From Zeugodacus cucurbitae (lineage: Eukaryota; Arthropoda; Insecta; Diptera; Tephritidae), in the NCBI RefSeq assembly GCF_028554725.1, contig NC_071667.1, positions 82,994,001 to 83,058,000 of the forward strand: a DNA stretch of 64,000 nt, read 5' to 3'. Position 1 is the stretch's first letter, and each line of letters opens with the position of its first letter. Below are positions 10,560-22,849 of this stretch, one piece after another. A program made the translations under genes and the position numbers. A model generated the notes under the pieces. That model had not been told where the DNA came from. It did no database searches and saw only the letters and a list, made by a program, of their open reading frames with translations.

Positions 10560-11050
10560 AGAGAAAGGTTGGATTTTTTTTTTAAATTATTATTCATTCA
10601 TCTACATTAATGTTGTCAACTTCGAAATAGCCCCCACTCATTCTTCCAATCGTTGAAACACGTCTCAAGCTCAATTTTTGGAAGAGCCTCTGACTCTCTC
10701 AGCGATTTCTCCTATGTTTGTAAAACGACGGCGATTTAAGGTTCTCTCTATTTTTGGAAATAAGGAATTTACTCGGAGTCATGCCTGACAAATATGAAGG
10801 CGTGGCCATCATTACCGTATTGCTTTTTGCCAAGAATTCAAGAAGAAGTAACGAAGTGTGAGCTTTTAACAACCGAAAATCGTCAAGCTCATAAAAACAC
10901 ATCGAACCTTAGCGGTTGCCACAGACAAAGTAAGCAATGAAGTTGAAAATTGACTTCAGGGGCATATATATCAACATAATAAAAGATTTAATAAATAATT
11001 TTCACAATTGGAAATTTAAAAAATTTCCGTTATTTTTTGAACATACCAAC
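10560..11050 (-). mobile_element. Mariner-family DNA transposon relic (transposase C-terminal half)
   Basis: The plus-strand right end TTTCCGTTATTTTTTGAACA (11024-11043) matches the other mariner ends here. The minus strand, 10902-10699, encodes a degenerate catalytic-domain segment including EFLAKSNTVMM and YLSGMTPSKFLI. It aligns with the mariner pattern EFLAK...PPYSPDLAPCDFFL. The third catalytic Asp (in APCD) is Lys here, so it could not be active. Flanking sequence has further frame breaks. Confidence 0.75.
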
Positions 11051-11350
11051 AACGTGTAATATTTATAAAAAAAATCAAATACCCAGGAGCTATGTATTTA
11101 AGATATGAATAATTCGTGCGGTACAGTGATCCAACATAACATAAGATGACCAGAAGAGCCAGGGTTTCACAGTCCATTGAACTAATCTTTGGAAATTGTT
11201 GTCAAAGGGTTTAATTTCGTAAAAACAAACTAAATCACATGCCTTAATTCAACTGTCATAATTCAGCGGATACTATTCAAGCCTATACATACATAATCCT
11301 CCCTTAGATACACGTAGACCTAACCTCACCGGCTACTCATTGAAAATTTA

Positions 11351-11396
11351 TGACAGTAATAAAACCATTTTCCACAAATCCAAATTGCGAACATAT
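11351..11396 (+). repeat. Paired non-coding block A1 (partner 56758-56802)
   Basis: By eye, 39 of 43 aligned bases match the partner, with one 3-base gap. The core shared words are AATCCAAATTGC and AACATATT. Same strand and same order relative to block A2. Not part of any repeat family I recognise. Confidence 0.6.
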
Positions 11397-11539
11397 TTTC
11401 CTCTTATCGAAGGGGTGGGTTATGACATAACGACAAATGTTTATAAACTACCGTTAGACATAGACCTAGCAAGTTATTGCTTTGAGGGCGGTTAATTGGC
11501 TAATGGTTTAACATTGATTTTTGCGTTGGTGTTGTTTTT

Positions 11540-11615
11540 GTAGCTGTCAAACGAATTTATGTAGAACTGGTAGAAAATTTTGATTACTCAATATGTTTGA
11601 TTTTGTGTTAATCCA
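11540..11615 (+). repeat. Paired non-coding block A2 (partner 57779-57841)
   Basis: GCTGTCAAA, ATTTATGT and then a 26-base exact run containing GATTACTCAATATGTTTGAT are shared with the partner in the same order. The run is too long to be chance in unrelated sequence and is not low-complexity. Confidence 0.7.
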
Positions 11616-14600
11616 ATTAGGTATATACTCATAGTACAGTGGGTGCAAACCATTATGGTGGATTTACTGCAGCAAGTGTAATATGCAATTTTAATTAGGT
11701 GACAGGGCTCATTGTGTAATGAGTTTTTGCTGAAGTCTGAATTTTATGCGTTCTTCTTGAGAATATTATTTAAGAGTCAAACTTAACTCGATGACGAGTT
11801 CAGCTTGTGGATCCTTCACTTTCACTTTTCCGACTCTAATCAGAATGGGTGGGAAATTTCTTCGAAGATTTTACCGGATTTACATGCCACCGAGAACTGT
11901 TGTAGTAGTAACATACGAAAATAATTCTGGAAATTTTATCCTCCGTTATGACAGCAACAGTAATCTACTCAAGTGTTAAGTCTCTGAGTATTTTAACGGG
12001 TTTTTAGAGCACTATACATGTACATATATATATTTCAACATACAAATTTGCATATACGTTGCCCAGCTGCTGAAATAACTCACAGCATTTAATGTTTCAA
12101 GCGATCGCTGAGTGAGTTGCATGTGCGCTCAGCTCCTGCGGCAGCCAACTTTGGCGGCTACTTCAAGTCTTCAATCTGGAATAAGCAATCATTGTTGCGT
12201 TTAGAGTAAAATTTGTTGCCCGCAGAATTCCAAAAACTGCAGGCGAGTAAAAGCCATTTCAGTGGCTCCCACTACTACTTGAAAGCTCAAAGGTGTAGTT
12301 ATTGCTGGCCATGTGGTAGTGAGGTCGAAGTAGGTCACATATGAAATAAATTTCGCATAACATAAAGTTTCTTCCCATTCGATTTAGACAGAGGTGTGCC
12401 ATTCATCAACAACGTAAAATTTCAACAAGCTTAACCTTTAGTGATACAATTTGGGTCACTTGTGTAATGTAGCTTGGTTTATGGAAGGCATAAATAATTA
12501 TAACACAAAATTAAAAAATATCACTGAATAAGGGGTAATAGTACTAGAAGAAATGTATTTTTATTCCCAAAAAATGTTTATACATCAACCCAACGAGTAT
12601 TTTGGCAATAGTCGTGCCAATTTTACATTTTTTTAAACGGCAGTCCCCTTTTAAGGGCTTCTATGTATGGGCTATATTACCATACCAAGCATATGACACA
12701 TTCGACAGCCATCGGAAATTATGGCAATAGGTATTTACCTCACTTTTCTACCGAAAATTTGCATTGATATCTCATTTTAAGAAGCCAATTATGCCGACTA
12801 CCACTGTCAGCACTTGTCAAAAATATTTTAAGCGAAGAACGGACAGCGAAAGATACTTTGTGTAAGATTATTGCTTACGTAAGAGAATATACAAACGTAC
12901 GAAAAAATGAGTGACTCAAAAAATTTGTTTGCGAACCCAGTAGGAAATGTGGGACACATAAATAAATTTCATTTCGAAGATGGATCGTGTAGACGCGGAT
13001 AGTAATAGTTAGACTAGAACAACCAGGAAGTGATCTACTTTCATGCGAACTAACCTTAGTAGGACCCATTTTCTCCGTCTGTTTTTCTGTAGGGTTTCGA
13101 GTCCTAAGGTATGGTATAATTTGCTTAATGTAATTTTTATAAAATGATGATTATTTTAACAATGATGAAAACCCTTCGAATCTAGAATGTACATATGTAT
13201 ATATTTCAATATGAACGATCTTGTAACATTTGGAAGAAAATAATTTATATATTAATATATGTATATTTTTTATCGGATCCTCCAAATTTTGTGTGGCGTA
13301 TATTTAATCACGTGATATTGCGAGAGCTTACATTATAAGATTTGTTAAACCATTTACCGTTCGCATTCCCCAGCTACTAACCGATGATGCACCGTTTATA
13401 GTGAATTTCACAACGCAACAAAGTATAAAGTACCGCTTAGTGAGCGAATAAAGAGCTAACCATTGATCGATCAACCAATCAGCAACGCTTAATTTCCCCT
13501 TTTCTGTAAAAATCAAATTGTTGTTTGTTGCTTCTTTTGCCGGAGTAAAGTCGAAAATTGGCATTAGAAACCACGAAAATTAAGAAAAAAATGAATAAAA
13601 GATATTCAATTGAGCAAAACCAGTTGCCAGCAAGTAAACTGAACTTTGAAGAAGAGAGAATTAATGATGAAATTAAACGATTAAAAAGGAATTTGCAATG
13701 GAAAATTTGTTAATTTTTTTAATTTCAAAGTAATAATATTAAGATAAATAAAATAAAAGAAAAACAAAATTTCAAATGAAAATATATTTTTGCTCTTCAA
13801 TAAGAGCGACTCATGAAAGAAAACTTAAATGAGAGCAATCTGCTTAAATTATTCTCTCACCAACACAGCGAAAAACTCATGCAACATGTTGTAAGTTGGA
13901 TTCGAACTTCGAACAAATGGTTGTAGAGAATGTAAAAAGAATTACAACAAGAAAGATTCCGACTAGAGCTTAGAGAATTCATAATGCATTCTGGTCGCAA
14001 TTGCGCTCAATAAAAGTCGTTAATCGGTTCTTCGAATTACTAAATAGTAAATGATATGATTTTCAGTTGATAATGAGGATTGAATCAGAGAACATAAAAC
14101 ATGAAAACAAAAAATAAAACATACATAAAATTGGAAATTATGTTCTCTTCTATGTTGAATAGTATGAGACATTGTAACAAAAACTTCGGGTTCTATATAC
14201 TGGAAAGATTTGGTTAATTTACAAAATAGATGCATGATTTTGAGAAAAATTAAGGATCTTCTCTTTTGTGAACCAGTTCGGTTGTTATATGTACATATAT
14301 CCAATCGCTTTTCTCTAACAACTGAAAAGCCTTTCCACTTTTAAATTCTATAATAAGAAATAAGCTGGTTCTCTACTAAATTAGATAACTTATATTATAT
14401 GAAAGATATGCATTAACTAATAAAAATTACAACTCCTTTAGAAATGGATAGCCTTGATGATGAGTTCTCTCAATGAATGGGCTCGTCTTGTAGTAGCAAC
14501 AACTAAGCGCACGCGAATCTGAGGATGAGTCAAAGAAACAGGAAACTCATGTGTGAGACTCTGTAAATAAAAACTACTCGCAGCGTCGTTAATTTCATGT

Positions 14601-15004
14601 CAGACTCTGAGCTTTTTTTGCAGTGGTTTTTATAAGCTCGTGTTTGAGTTTCACTTGTCGTGCCGGACAAGTAACATGCTCGGTGAGTAGTCAATGCAGA
14701 CGACTGTCAAAGTCATGGACACAGCCGGTCAAATCTTTAGCGGCTCACTGAGCAGCTGAATCGTTCATTTATAAGTTGTTGATCAATTGATCAATATTGT
14801 AGATAGGCTGGGCATAGCTTCTGATGAAAATATGTATATATGAGTGTTATGCATTCATAAGCATAAGCGAATGAAGTGCATAAGTAAATTAACTCTGATT
14901 TTGATCTTCGCGTTTGCAGAATACAAGATTTAGTGACGTCAGTAGCGTTTTTATGCAACTGATGACTTACTTCTCTCAACAAAGTTTTGTAAAGAAATTC
15001 GAAA

Positions 15005-15920
15005 TTAGTTAAAGGCTCGGCCCACAGGTGCTATTATGGACTGAGAAGGCAACTGAAAAGTAAAGTTTTGACTTGCGGAAGATTTATAGTCCTTTGAACA
15101 TTGGTAACGGCGAATACCGCAGACTATGGAACTATGAGCTGTACGAGTTATACGACGACATAGACTTAGTACATCGAATAAAATGAGAGCGGCTATGCTG
15201 GCTATGTAAAGCAGGACGAGAATGATAAGCGACTTGTAGAGCTTGATTTTGGTTCGTCGAGAGAGGACTTTACTGTTCAATTGCTTACTCAGTCTAAAGT
15301 AGCACCTGTTGGCAAGTGTTATTCTGCGCTGGATTTCGAGGCTGACATTGTTCGTGTTGTTGATGCTCCATGCGGGAAAAAGCAGAACAAACGGCGCGGT
15401 TGTTGCTTCCGATGATATCAATATCATCGGCGTACGCCAGGAGCTGTACACTCTTGTAGAAGATTGTACCTTCTCTATATACCTCTGCAGCTCTTATAAT
15501 TTTTTCCAGCATCAGGTTAAAGAAGTCGCACGATAGTGAGTCACCTTGTCTGAAACCTCGTTTGGTATCGAACGGCTCGGAGAGGTCCTTCCCAATCATG
15601 ACGAAGCTTTTGGTGTTGCTCAACGTCAACGTTACACAGCCGTATTAGTTTTGCGGACATCGCGGCATAAAGGCAGCTCCTTTTCGTGCTATCGAAAGCA
15701 GCTTTAAAATCGACAAAAAGGTGATGTGTGTCGATCCTCTTTTCACGGGTCTTCTCCAAGATTTGGCGCATGGTGAATATCTGGTCAGTTGTCAATTTTC
15801 CAGATCTAAAGCCACACTGATAAGGTCCAATCAGTTTGTTGACGGAGGGCTTTAGTCTTTCACACAGTACGCTCGATAGAACCTTGTATGCGATATTTAG
15901 GAGGCTGAGGTTGAAAAATA
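15005..15920. mobile_element. APE-type non-LTR retrotransposon, tail-to-tail inverted composite
   Basis: Minus strand, about 15915-15210: fairly intact reverse transcriptase with NIAYKVLSSVLCERLKP, GPYQCGFRSG, TDQIFTMRQILEKT, the first catalytic Asp in HHLFVDFKAAFD, GFRQGDSLSCDFFN and the catalytic LAYADDIDIIG. Its linker carries a deletion of about 160 bp relative to the copy at 49010-49806. Plus strand, about 15015-15208: the same element's C-terminal part (NIGNGEYRR, YDDIDLVHRIK), also internally deleted. The two orientations meet near 15208. Either two fragments inserted next to each other, or one insertion was inverted. It cannot be active. The family is shared with four other fragments in this window; its clade is not certain. 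Confidence 0.85.
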
Positions 15921-16291
15921 AGCTGCAGTTGCTGATAAGTTGGTAGTATCGGAAGGAGGTCTCTGAATCACTGGGTCTCTACAACATACATATGTCATAT
16001 TTAAAACAAAAGCAACCCTGCTGCCATTAACCATGAGTCTTTGTAGTCTCGTATTTTAACTTTATGGAGGAAACATTTGTCCCTTCTATAAGAAATTCAT
16101 GTTTAACTGCACTTAAGAAAATAATAAAGGATTTTAAAATGACATATATATTTATTAAATAATTGCTTTCTCAACCTTGAAACAGTTGGCTACAGCCGAT
16201 TTTTAACAAAATTTATCAGTAGAACGGAGTACACTGTCGCGAAGAAAATGCATAAAGCTAAGAAATTATTGCCTAAACTTGGGAGTTCGAA
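15921..16291. other. Non-coding stretch
   Basis: AT-rich; may include more decayed LINE sequence next to 15920. An ATG at 16248 opens a frame of only 31 codons in a different frame from the candidate exon below. Confidence 0.4.
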
Positions 16292-17053
16292 ACGGTGCCA
16301 AGCACAAAGAGCCAGCTGCTATTCTTATTGTATTTATGGCTGACCTTTACGAGCCTAAATGAGTCAGGTAAGAGCACAAAAACTCAAAACTTACGAATAA
16401 TCACCCTAAATAAATACATAAATATGTATGTATGTCTCGGAGTGTGTGAGCGCCTGCAATATGCAAAGCAATCGGGAATATATATGAGTGTGTGTGCAAT
16501 AATCAAGTGATGGCTTTACCCCCAACTAAGAAAGTAGTTAAGCAGTTAAATGAATGGTCATTTAATTTTATTAAGAACCGCCTAAAAGATCACAGGAATG
16601 CGAGTTGCGCGCAGACTTAATGAAACGAATATTTACCGAAAAAAAAACAAAGATCACATAAATGTTTATAAACATGTGTGTGTATAATATACGAAAGGGG
16701 CCGGAAAATATGTATCAAGAAGACAACCGTTTAAGATAACATTAATTGTATTTGCTACGCGCTTTATTGAACCCTTTGAAAAATTAAAAAAAAAAATTGT
16801 TAAATTAAAACAAAAAATTCTGGACACACACCAACGTACGGGGTCACAAGATTGCTTGCTTTGTTTAGCCAACAAATCGAACGAGGCAACGACAGACAGT
16901 GGCAACAGCTCATGTACTTCCAGCTGCGTTTTGGGCAACTTTTCGTTAAACGAATTTCTCGAGCCGACCGAGCACTTATCTGTGTGGACATCAGCAGCCT
17001 TTGATCAGCAAGTTGAAGGTCTGATTAACGCGCTACTAAAATGCACAACAAAT
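16292..17053 (+). CDS. Candidate secreted Cys-rich glycoprotein, first two exons (uncertain)
   Basis: I do not recognise this protein. Candidate exon 1, 16292-16367, encodes a hydrophobic leader (SQLLFLLYLWLTFTSL) followed by a strong donor, TCAG|GTAAGAG, in phase 1. Candidate exon 2, 16851-17053, starts at an AG that gives the matching phase and ends at the donor AAT|GTGAGT. It encodes 67 residues with six Cys and three N-glycosylation sequons (NKS, NSS, NFS), then a helical-looking FDQQVEGLINALLKC. There is no ATG in the leader frame: the best initiator is ACG at 16292 (G at -3 and G at +4), one base from ATG. The proposed acceptor lacks a pyrimidine tract, and the exon 2 frame is open back to 16688. 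No later exon was found. It may be a real gene using ACG, a gene with a lost start, or chance. Confidence 0.33.
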
Positions 17054-17339
17054 GTGAGTCATTTATTTTACGGGTTTCAAGTGGAAACTGTCGAGGGAGT
17101 TTGCTGTTAGCTACTACTTTCTTAAATTAGCATGTACTCATACTTTTCATACTTTTGAGATCGGAAATCAGATATTGGCTTATATTATTAGTAGTACTAT
17201 ATATTACTTAGTAGTACTTAGGGTGTTTCGCTATGGGGAGATAAAGAAATAGAAGGAGTAAAAGGTAGAGAGAGGAGAGTGCGAAAAGTATTGTTTCAAT
17301 TGGCTTAGGAGAATTTGTTGGTATAAACACTTGAGTTCG
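17054..17339. other. Non-coding stretch
   Basis: Would be intron if the candidate gene is real. AT-rich, no features. Confidence 0.35.
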
Positions 17340-17830
17340 ACATTCTTCTTTCTCTAAACAAAGTCATTATCACAATTTGACCCATATATTCGGCATACAA
17401 TAACGAAAATCATTATGCATATATAGTATATGGGGGCAAAGGTAATTCCTGGACCGATTTCACTCATTTCCGCTACCAAGATAAGTTTTACCCAAGACTA
17501 TACATTTGCTAACATATCTCACAAATTAACAGATATATGCGGTATAAAGCCCACCGGAAATTTGAAAACCCTAATATTATCCGAATTTTTAAGTGAGTAA
17601 TACCACACCTCAAAATGCAGTATTTGTGTAAAGTTTTATTCCGATATCTACATGGGTTCCTGATGTATAGGTGGGAAGTCGTGGTTGTTAACCGATTTCG
17701 TCCCGTTTTCCTGGATAATATCAAAGTGCCATGGAAATATTATGTACCAAATTTTAGTATAATTGGTCGAGTAGTCCCGGATAGCTGTGCAATATGTTGT
17801 GAGAGTAGAATTTCGGACTCTTCATGCATC
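17340..17830 (+). repeat. Dispersed fly repeat, internally rearranged copy
   Basis: Shares with the copies at 29749-31510 the words CACAATTTGACCCATATATT, CGGCATA, GTATAAAGCCCACC, GTCGTGGTTGTTAACCGATTT, AATTGGTCGAGTAGTCCCGGA. The open frame at 17615-17866 is repeat sequence, not a gene. Ends are not definable. Confidence 0.65.
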
Positions 17831-20154
17831 GTTTTATGTAGTGTAGGGAGGGCTTGTTTTGTTTAAATATAATTATTATCCCCTCTTGTGATCTTCGCAT
17901 TGTCTGCCTAACTAAATTAGAACCGTTTGGTCGAAGTGTCTAAAAAACTTCAGTAAATAATAAAATTTCATAAAAATTATCATCAGCGATGACATAGTCT
18001 CATTCAGCCAGCATTACTCTGTAAGAACTAAATCACTGATTAATAAAAACCATATGCGCTTTAAATTCGCCGTTCGACTAGGCGCCAATGGACCGTTTTA
18101 ATGCGTTTTAAATTGGAATGTGCAACGCTTTCCGTCTACTCGTCATAGTTCTACTAGCACTCGCATTCATATATAGACACTTTGATATATATAAGCGATC
18201 TTTCGGAGCGTTAAATCTCCCAGTTCTAATAACTCATGCGTCTCGTATGACTGCTGACTGGCTACATGACATTCATTAATAAATCCCAACGCCACACAAA
18301 CACACGGCGCTTTAGCAAGTGAGTTCACTTTGACAGTTCGATCGGAACGTTTAATGTGAAGGAAGCGTTTCACTGGCAGTTGCCGACACTTGGATGCCAA
18401 AGCGTGCTGAGGCGAAGACGCCTAGTTGCCAGCTACACGGCGGCTTGCTGATGTGTTTGCTGCCGCTGATGATGATGATGACGATGACGGCGGTGTAGCT
18501 AGATCTCTCTGCTTGCATGCCTAGAATTGTTGCGATTGGTATGCCAGAGATGAAATTTATTGATGGATAACGATGATGGTGGGAATTTGGTTGGGAGGTG
18601 GTGGGGCATCATTCAACTTTAGTTGTGTGGAAAACTGGTTTTTTGTTTTTGTATTTATGTACAAATAATGCCAATCAAATTGGTGTTGCTGTGTGGCAAC
18701 GCGATGGATGAGCGATGAAGCGTTGGATTTTATAGTGAAATAATAATAAAAAAATGCAGGAAGCAGCGGTGTGTGGAGAATTTGTAGACAAAAGTGAATT
18801 TGTAATGATGAGATTGAAATATTTGCGAAATTAAGTCCCAAATCATAAATGAAAGAAAACTGAAAAAATATGGTTCAAGAATGAGAAATATATGAGAAGT
18901 ATATCTGCGTCAAAATATTAAATTAAAGTGAACTTAAGCTGAGTTCTAAGTAAGTGAATTTCATTTCTATTTGAAGCTCCCGAGTCTCCGAAGGCATCAT
19001 TGAAGATGGAACGCAAAGTGGAATCTGGAATATATTGGTAGGAACAAAATAAATCGGCACTAGTCCACTTAGGGCACTTTAACATATTGCATATGATTTA
19101 ATTTTAGAGCTTACATAATTATCTTCATTTAACAGGTGTTATGTCAAATCTCGAGCTCGCTTTTTACCAATTGGTTTTTACTTTCATGCCCAAAGCCACA
19201 TGTTTGACAATGCAACGCTACATTAAAGTAAACTCCACACACATGCACACACATGTTTTCGTGCGCTGCAAATTGGCCGGCTAAAACAAATGTCCAGCCA
19301 AGCAAAGCAGCCCACTATCCGCACTGATTGAGGTCCAGCAAGGCAATATTCCCACGAAACGGGTTCTTAGCGCTCGGCATACCAGCACACGCCCGAACCG
19401 CAGTGTATCAACACCCCGCGCCTGCCGCTGTCCACCGCGTGCAACATAAGTCATACGCTGTCGCTTGAGTAGCGGTCGGTTCTCGAACTTCCATCAGTGC
19501 AACTGAGCCAACTCTCCCTCCGTGGCGGTGGCAAAAAGCGGCGTTTCGTCAGTCAGTTCATTTTTTGGTCGCTGTCCGCACTCGATCGGTCGGTCGGTTG
19601 GCTGTAAGTTAAAGCCAACTGTTCGCGCATTCAGCCAGGTGGACAGGTTGCTGTTGCTGTTGATGTTGCCATTGCAGCCAACAACAACCGCAGGCGCAAC
19701 GTGCTTTATGTACTCATGTTGTTTGGCGTAGGGTGGTGTTCGGTGTAAGGTGAGCAGCGTGCTAAATGCTTGTTGGTATGCCGACTGCTGTGACTGCCGT
19801 GTTCTTCTGTGTTGCAGGGGTGTGTATAGTTTGCCAAGAGCTATGGGCCAAACGGAAACGCTTCCAAGTTGCCACCACCAAAAACACATTAAGCAATGCT
19901 AAATCAATGTTGGTTGAGATTGCGAAATTTATTTGGTTCAATGTGTGTATTTGTTTAGGTAAGAATGCCAAAAATACCTTCTGTCTCCACATGCAGCTTA
20001 AATTATTGTTTTTGTAGCTTGCAACAATTTTGGAGAACTATTTTTAATAATTCTGAGTTTTAAGCTTTATTTTAAATTATGTTGCAGAAGTAGTAGCTAT
20101 CACTATTCAATAAAGCTTCCAAGGGAGATTGTGTCTCATATTTAAAGGTTCGAC
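17831..20154. other. Non-coding stretch
   Basis: No recognised gene. Contains GATGATGATG runs near 18467 and less AT-rich DNA at 19180-19700. The 131-codon minus-strand frame at 19494-19889 is compositional. A possible isolated exon at 19818-19958 is listed separately. Confidence 0.4.
19818..19958 (+). other. Possible isolated exon
   Basis: A strong acceptor (TTCTTCTGTGTTGCAG) and a strong donor (TTTAG|GTAAGAA) flank 141 bases, exactly 47 codons, open in one frame, with residues such as CQELWAKRKRF. No homology is recognised and no partner exon is placed. It could equally be an exon of a non-coding RNA or chance. Confidence 0.2.
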
Positions 20155-20640
20155 ATTCATCTACTTCCATTTAATCCCTCCATTTGAGTTTAGGTCTTCC
20201 TTTTCTTCTTCAGCCGTCAGGGTGCACGAATACATTTTACGTGCTGGAGTATTATCTTCCGTTCGGGTGACATGGCCAATCCAGCGCAACCGCTGTACCA
20301 AATAACTCTTACAGCTCGTCATTCCATCGAATCCAGTACTCATCGCCAACGCGTACGGGGTCCAAAATCCTTCGGAGAACTTTTTTCTCGCACTCTCCTA
20401 AGGAATGCTCATCGTTGTTCGTAACCATACACAAGAACGGGTATGATGAGTGACTTATAGAGCATTAGTTTGGTTTGGTTTTGCGAGAGGGCTCCACTTT
20501 TCAATTGCCTACTGAGCCCGCGAAAGCACCTGTTGGCAATAGTGGTTCTCCGATTGATTTAGATAGACCAAGTCTTTCACGATCTCGAAGTTATAACTGT
20601 CAACAGTGACGTGACATTAATTATTAGATTGGTAAAAGCC
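20155..20640 (-). mobile_element. Non-LTR retrotransposon C-terminal remnant
   Basis: The minus strand encodes VQRLRWIGHVTR and DNTPARK near 20300-20240, preceded by decayed CYYGL-type and VDSYNFEIVKDLVYL-type words near 20620-20520. These match the 49.0-49.8 kb copy in order. Frame breaks throughout. More diverged than the other copies, perhaps a sister family. Confidence 0.75.
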
Positions 20641-22849
20641 TCCTGCGGGCAGCAAGTAATAGGAGAAGGATTAAGTAATCCATAATTATTCAGTAGACAG
20701 TGTAGTGGGCTGGGAGAGCTTCAAAAAGAGTCGTTCTCATTTTATTCCTGTTTAAGTATAAGAGACCTTGCGTAGAAACGACAGATTTTGGATTTCATCA
20801 ACTGTTCCAAGAGTTCAAGAAACGACGGATTTTGGATTATATCAACCGTTCCAAGAGTTCAAGGTTCCCTCTACTACGTGCTTAGCTTAAGTTCTATTGA
20901 AGTACTAGCATATCGGTATACACTTAAAGATATACATTTGTTTTTGGTTTCTATTGTAATTTTGTTGTAATTGGTTAACATTGTTGCGCAGAATTGTTGT
21001 TTTTTTCTATTCGTTTCAGTTTTTTGTTGTGCTCTGACGTTGATTGTTGTACATTGTGAGCGCCGTTTGCTGTGGCATGCACGAAGCAACGTTTATGGCT
21101 TAACTCAAATATACCGAAACACCGAATACGTGATGATGGCTTTGTTGTACTGCACTTCGCTGCCGAAGAGCCGAGTCAATACTTACAACACAATCGCCCA
21201 ACAAAACAATTGGCAACTAGCTACAAGCAAGCAGTTGCATTCAACAACAATCAGGACAACCGCACGTAAGCTCCGTCGAGTTGGACACACCGCTGAGAAC
21301 GTGAGCTGGGGGTAGACATAGTAAGCGCGCTGCAATGGACTGCGCTTGGTGAGGCAGTGATTTTGTAGTCACCAGCCGGCCAGATGGCCAAGTCGCAGCG
21401 GCTGCAATGAAGTACTGCGCTTCCAAGTTGTTTACCGGCTGATCTAAATTATAGTCAGTCATATTTTCTGCAAAGTTATTACTACGGTTACTGCGGATGC
21501 GCTATAATTATATTTGTGGCCTAGAAAAGCACCGACTGACCCGATAGCCAGCCAAACGTTGACCGAATGAGAATGGGATGTTGTGTAGGTCAGTTGTCAG
21601 GGTTTAACTAAGCTGAGACTGTTGGCTATTGGTGTTTTGATTTGGTGCTATCAATGAAGACAAGGACATGTGGAGGAAGCGAGAAGCAAGAGATTTGACG
21701 ATATACAAATGTATATGCATTTATGGAGGTATTCTTGGGTGTACTCTGTTTGAAAATCAAAATCCTCTGCATCCACTACACCAACAACCAAAGCCGACAT
21801 ACTGGCAGTGAATAAATAAATATGAAACAGCAAAAAATGATGCATGCAACTTGTAGCATGCAACGTGTGGTATATCGCATACTGATTACGAGATGCAGAT
21901 AAATAACTTATTTCGGAGGTCATCCCCAACTGCCTGGCGGCGTTGTACTCAGTCGTTGTTGCCTTTTTTCATTCGCAGGTCTGTGTTATTCTTTTACTAC
22001 TGCTGTTGTTGTTGTTGCACCAGTAGTTTGTTGCCAATGCGCAATGTGCTAAATTTAGTGAGTTGCTTTGCAGTAAGGACTAGTGGTCAGCAGGTAACGG
22101 CAGCGATCCCTTCGTGGAAGAGTGCGTGCAGTGGCCAAGGCGAAAACAATGTCTGTCCGTTGTCGGTCCGCTCTTCTTGGCTGGCTAGCTACATTTTTGC
22201 TGATTTGTTGCGCGATTCGATACGTTTGCTCATTAATTTAGTTGCACGTAAAGATTAATTAAATTTTAACTCTTCTAAAGTGTACGAAAGTTGATGTTGA
22301 GTCTTGGGTTAGTAGCCAGTACACTGTAGAACGTTCAAGGCAGCCTGTGTTCTTGTTCTTGGTATTGTTGCTTTGCTTCCGAGTGGATTTATAACGTATG
22401 AAGACATAACTTAATCGATTTTGTGGTTTCTAAGCGCTCCATTCAGATAAATATCATTTTTGGACCTCTCTTTCTGACATTCCTTTTACATTCGTAATCC
22501 ACGCTAGTTTGTTGGTATACCTCTCCGTCGTTCTTTAAAGGAACTTAAAGAGTATTTCGGGCGTCATAGCTGATTAATTTAGTAATCAGTAGTGCCATGG
22601 CATGATAGTTCAGATCATGAAGTTAGCGGTAATATGCCGGCTGACGTGATGAAGCGGTTTGAGGCGCATTCTATCGCTTTCGAAGCACATTGGTCCAAGA
22701 CCAATTCAAAACATTACTTACGTTGCTGTTGCGGCAGAAACCGTTTTCCAAAAACTTTTAAGAAGCAATTCTTTCAATTTCTTTATTTCGTGGAAAATAA
22801 TCCACGCTTTATAGATCATTCTTCTTCTTTACATGCATAGACACCGTGA
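20641..22849. other. Non-coding stretch
   Basis: No gene or named repeat. A roughly 30-bp local duplication (GACGGATTTTGGATT-like) lies at 20779-20850. The 121-codon frame at 21893-22258 has no domain and includes a Cys run from (TGT)n. Confidence 0.4.

Larger units (their letters stand above)
11051..14999. other. Non-coding stretch with paired conserved-looking blocks
   Basis: No gene recognised. Blocks at 11351-11396 and 11540-11615 recur near 56758-56802 and 57779-57841 (listed separately). A weaker resemblance links 12128-12172 with 60730-60775. A perfect 16-bp palindrome TTGATCAATTGATCAA lies at 14779-14794. Open frames near 13328-13564 and 14020-14304 are AT-driven. Confidence 0.45.

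Noticed and set aside
14779..14794. Perfect palindrome TTGATCAATTGATCAA
   Set aside because: Simple double TTGATCAA; no recurrence or context suggests a function.
19494..19889. 131-codon minus-strand open frame
   Set aside because: Less AT-rich region with several overlapping frames on both strands; no domain.
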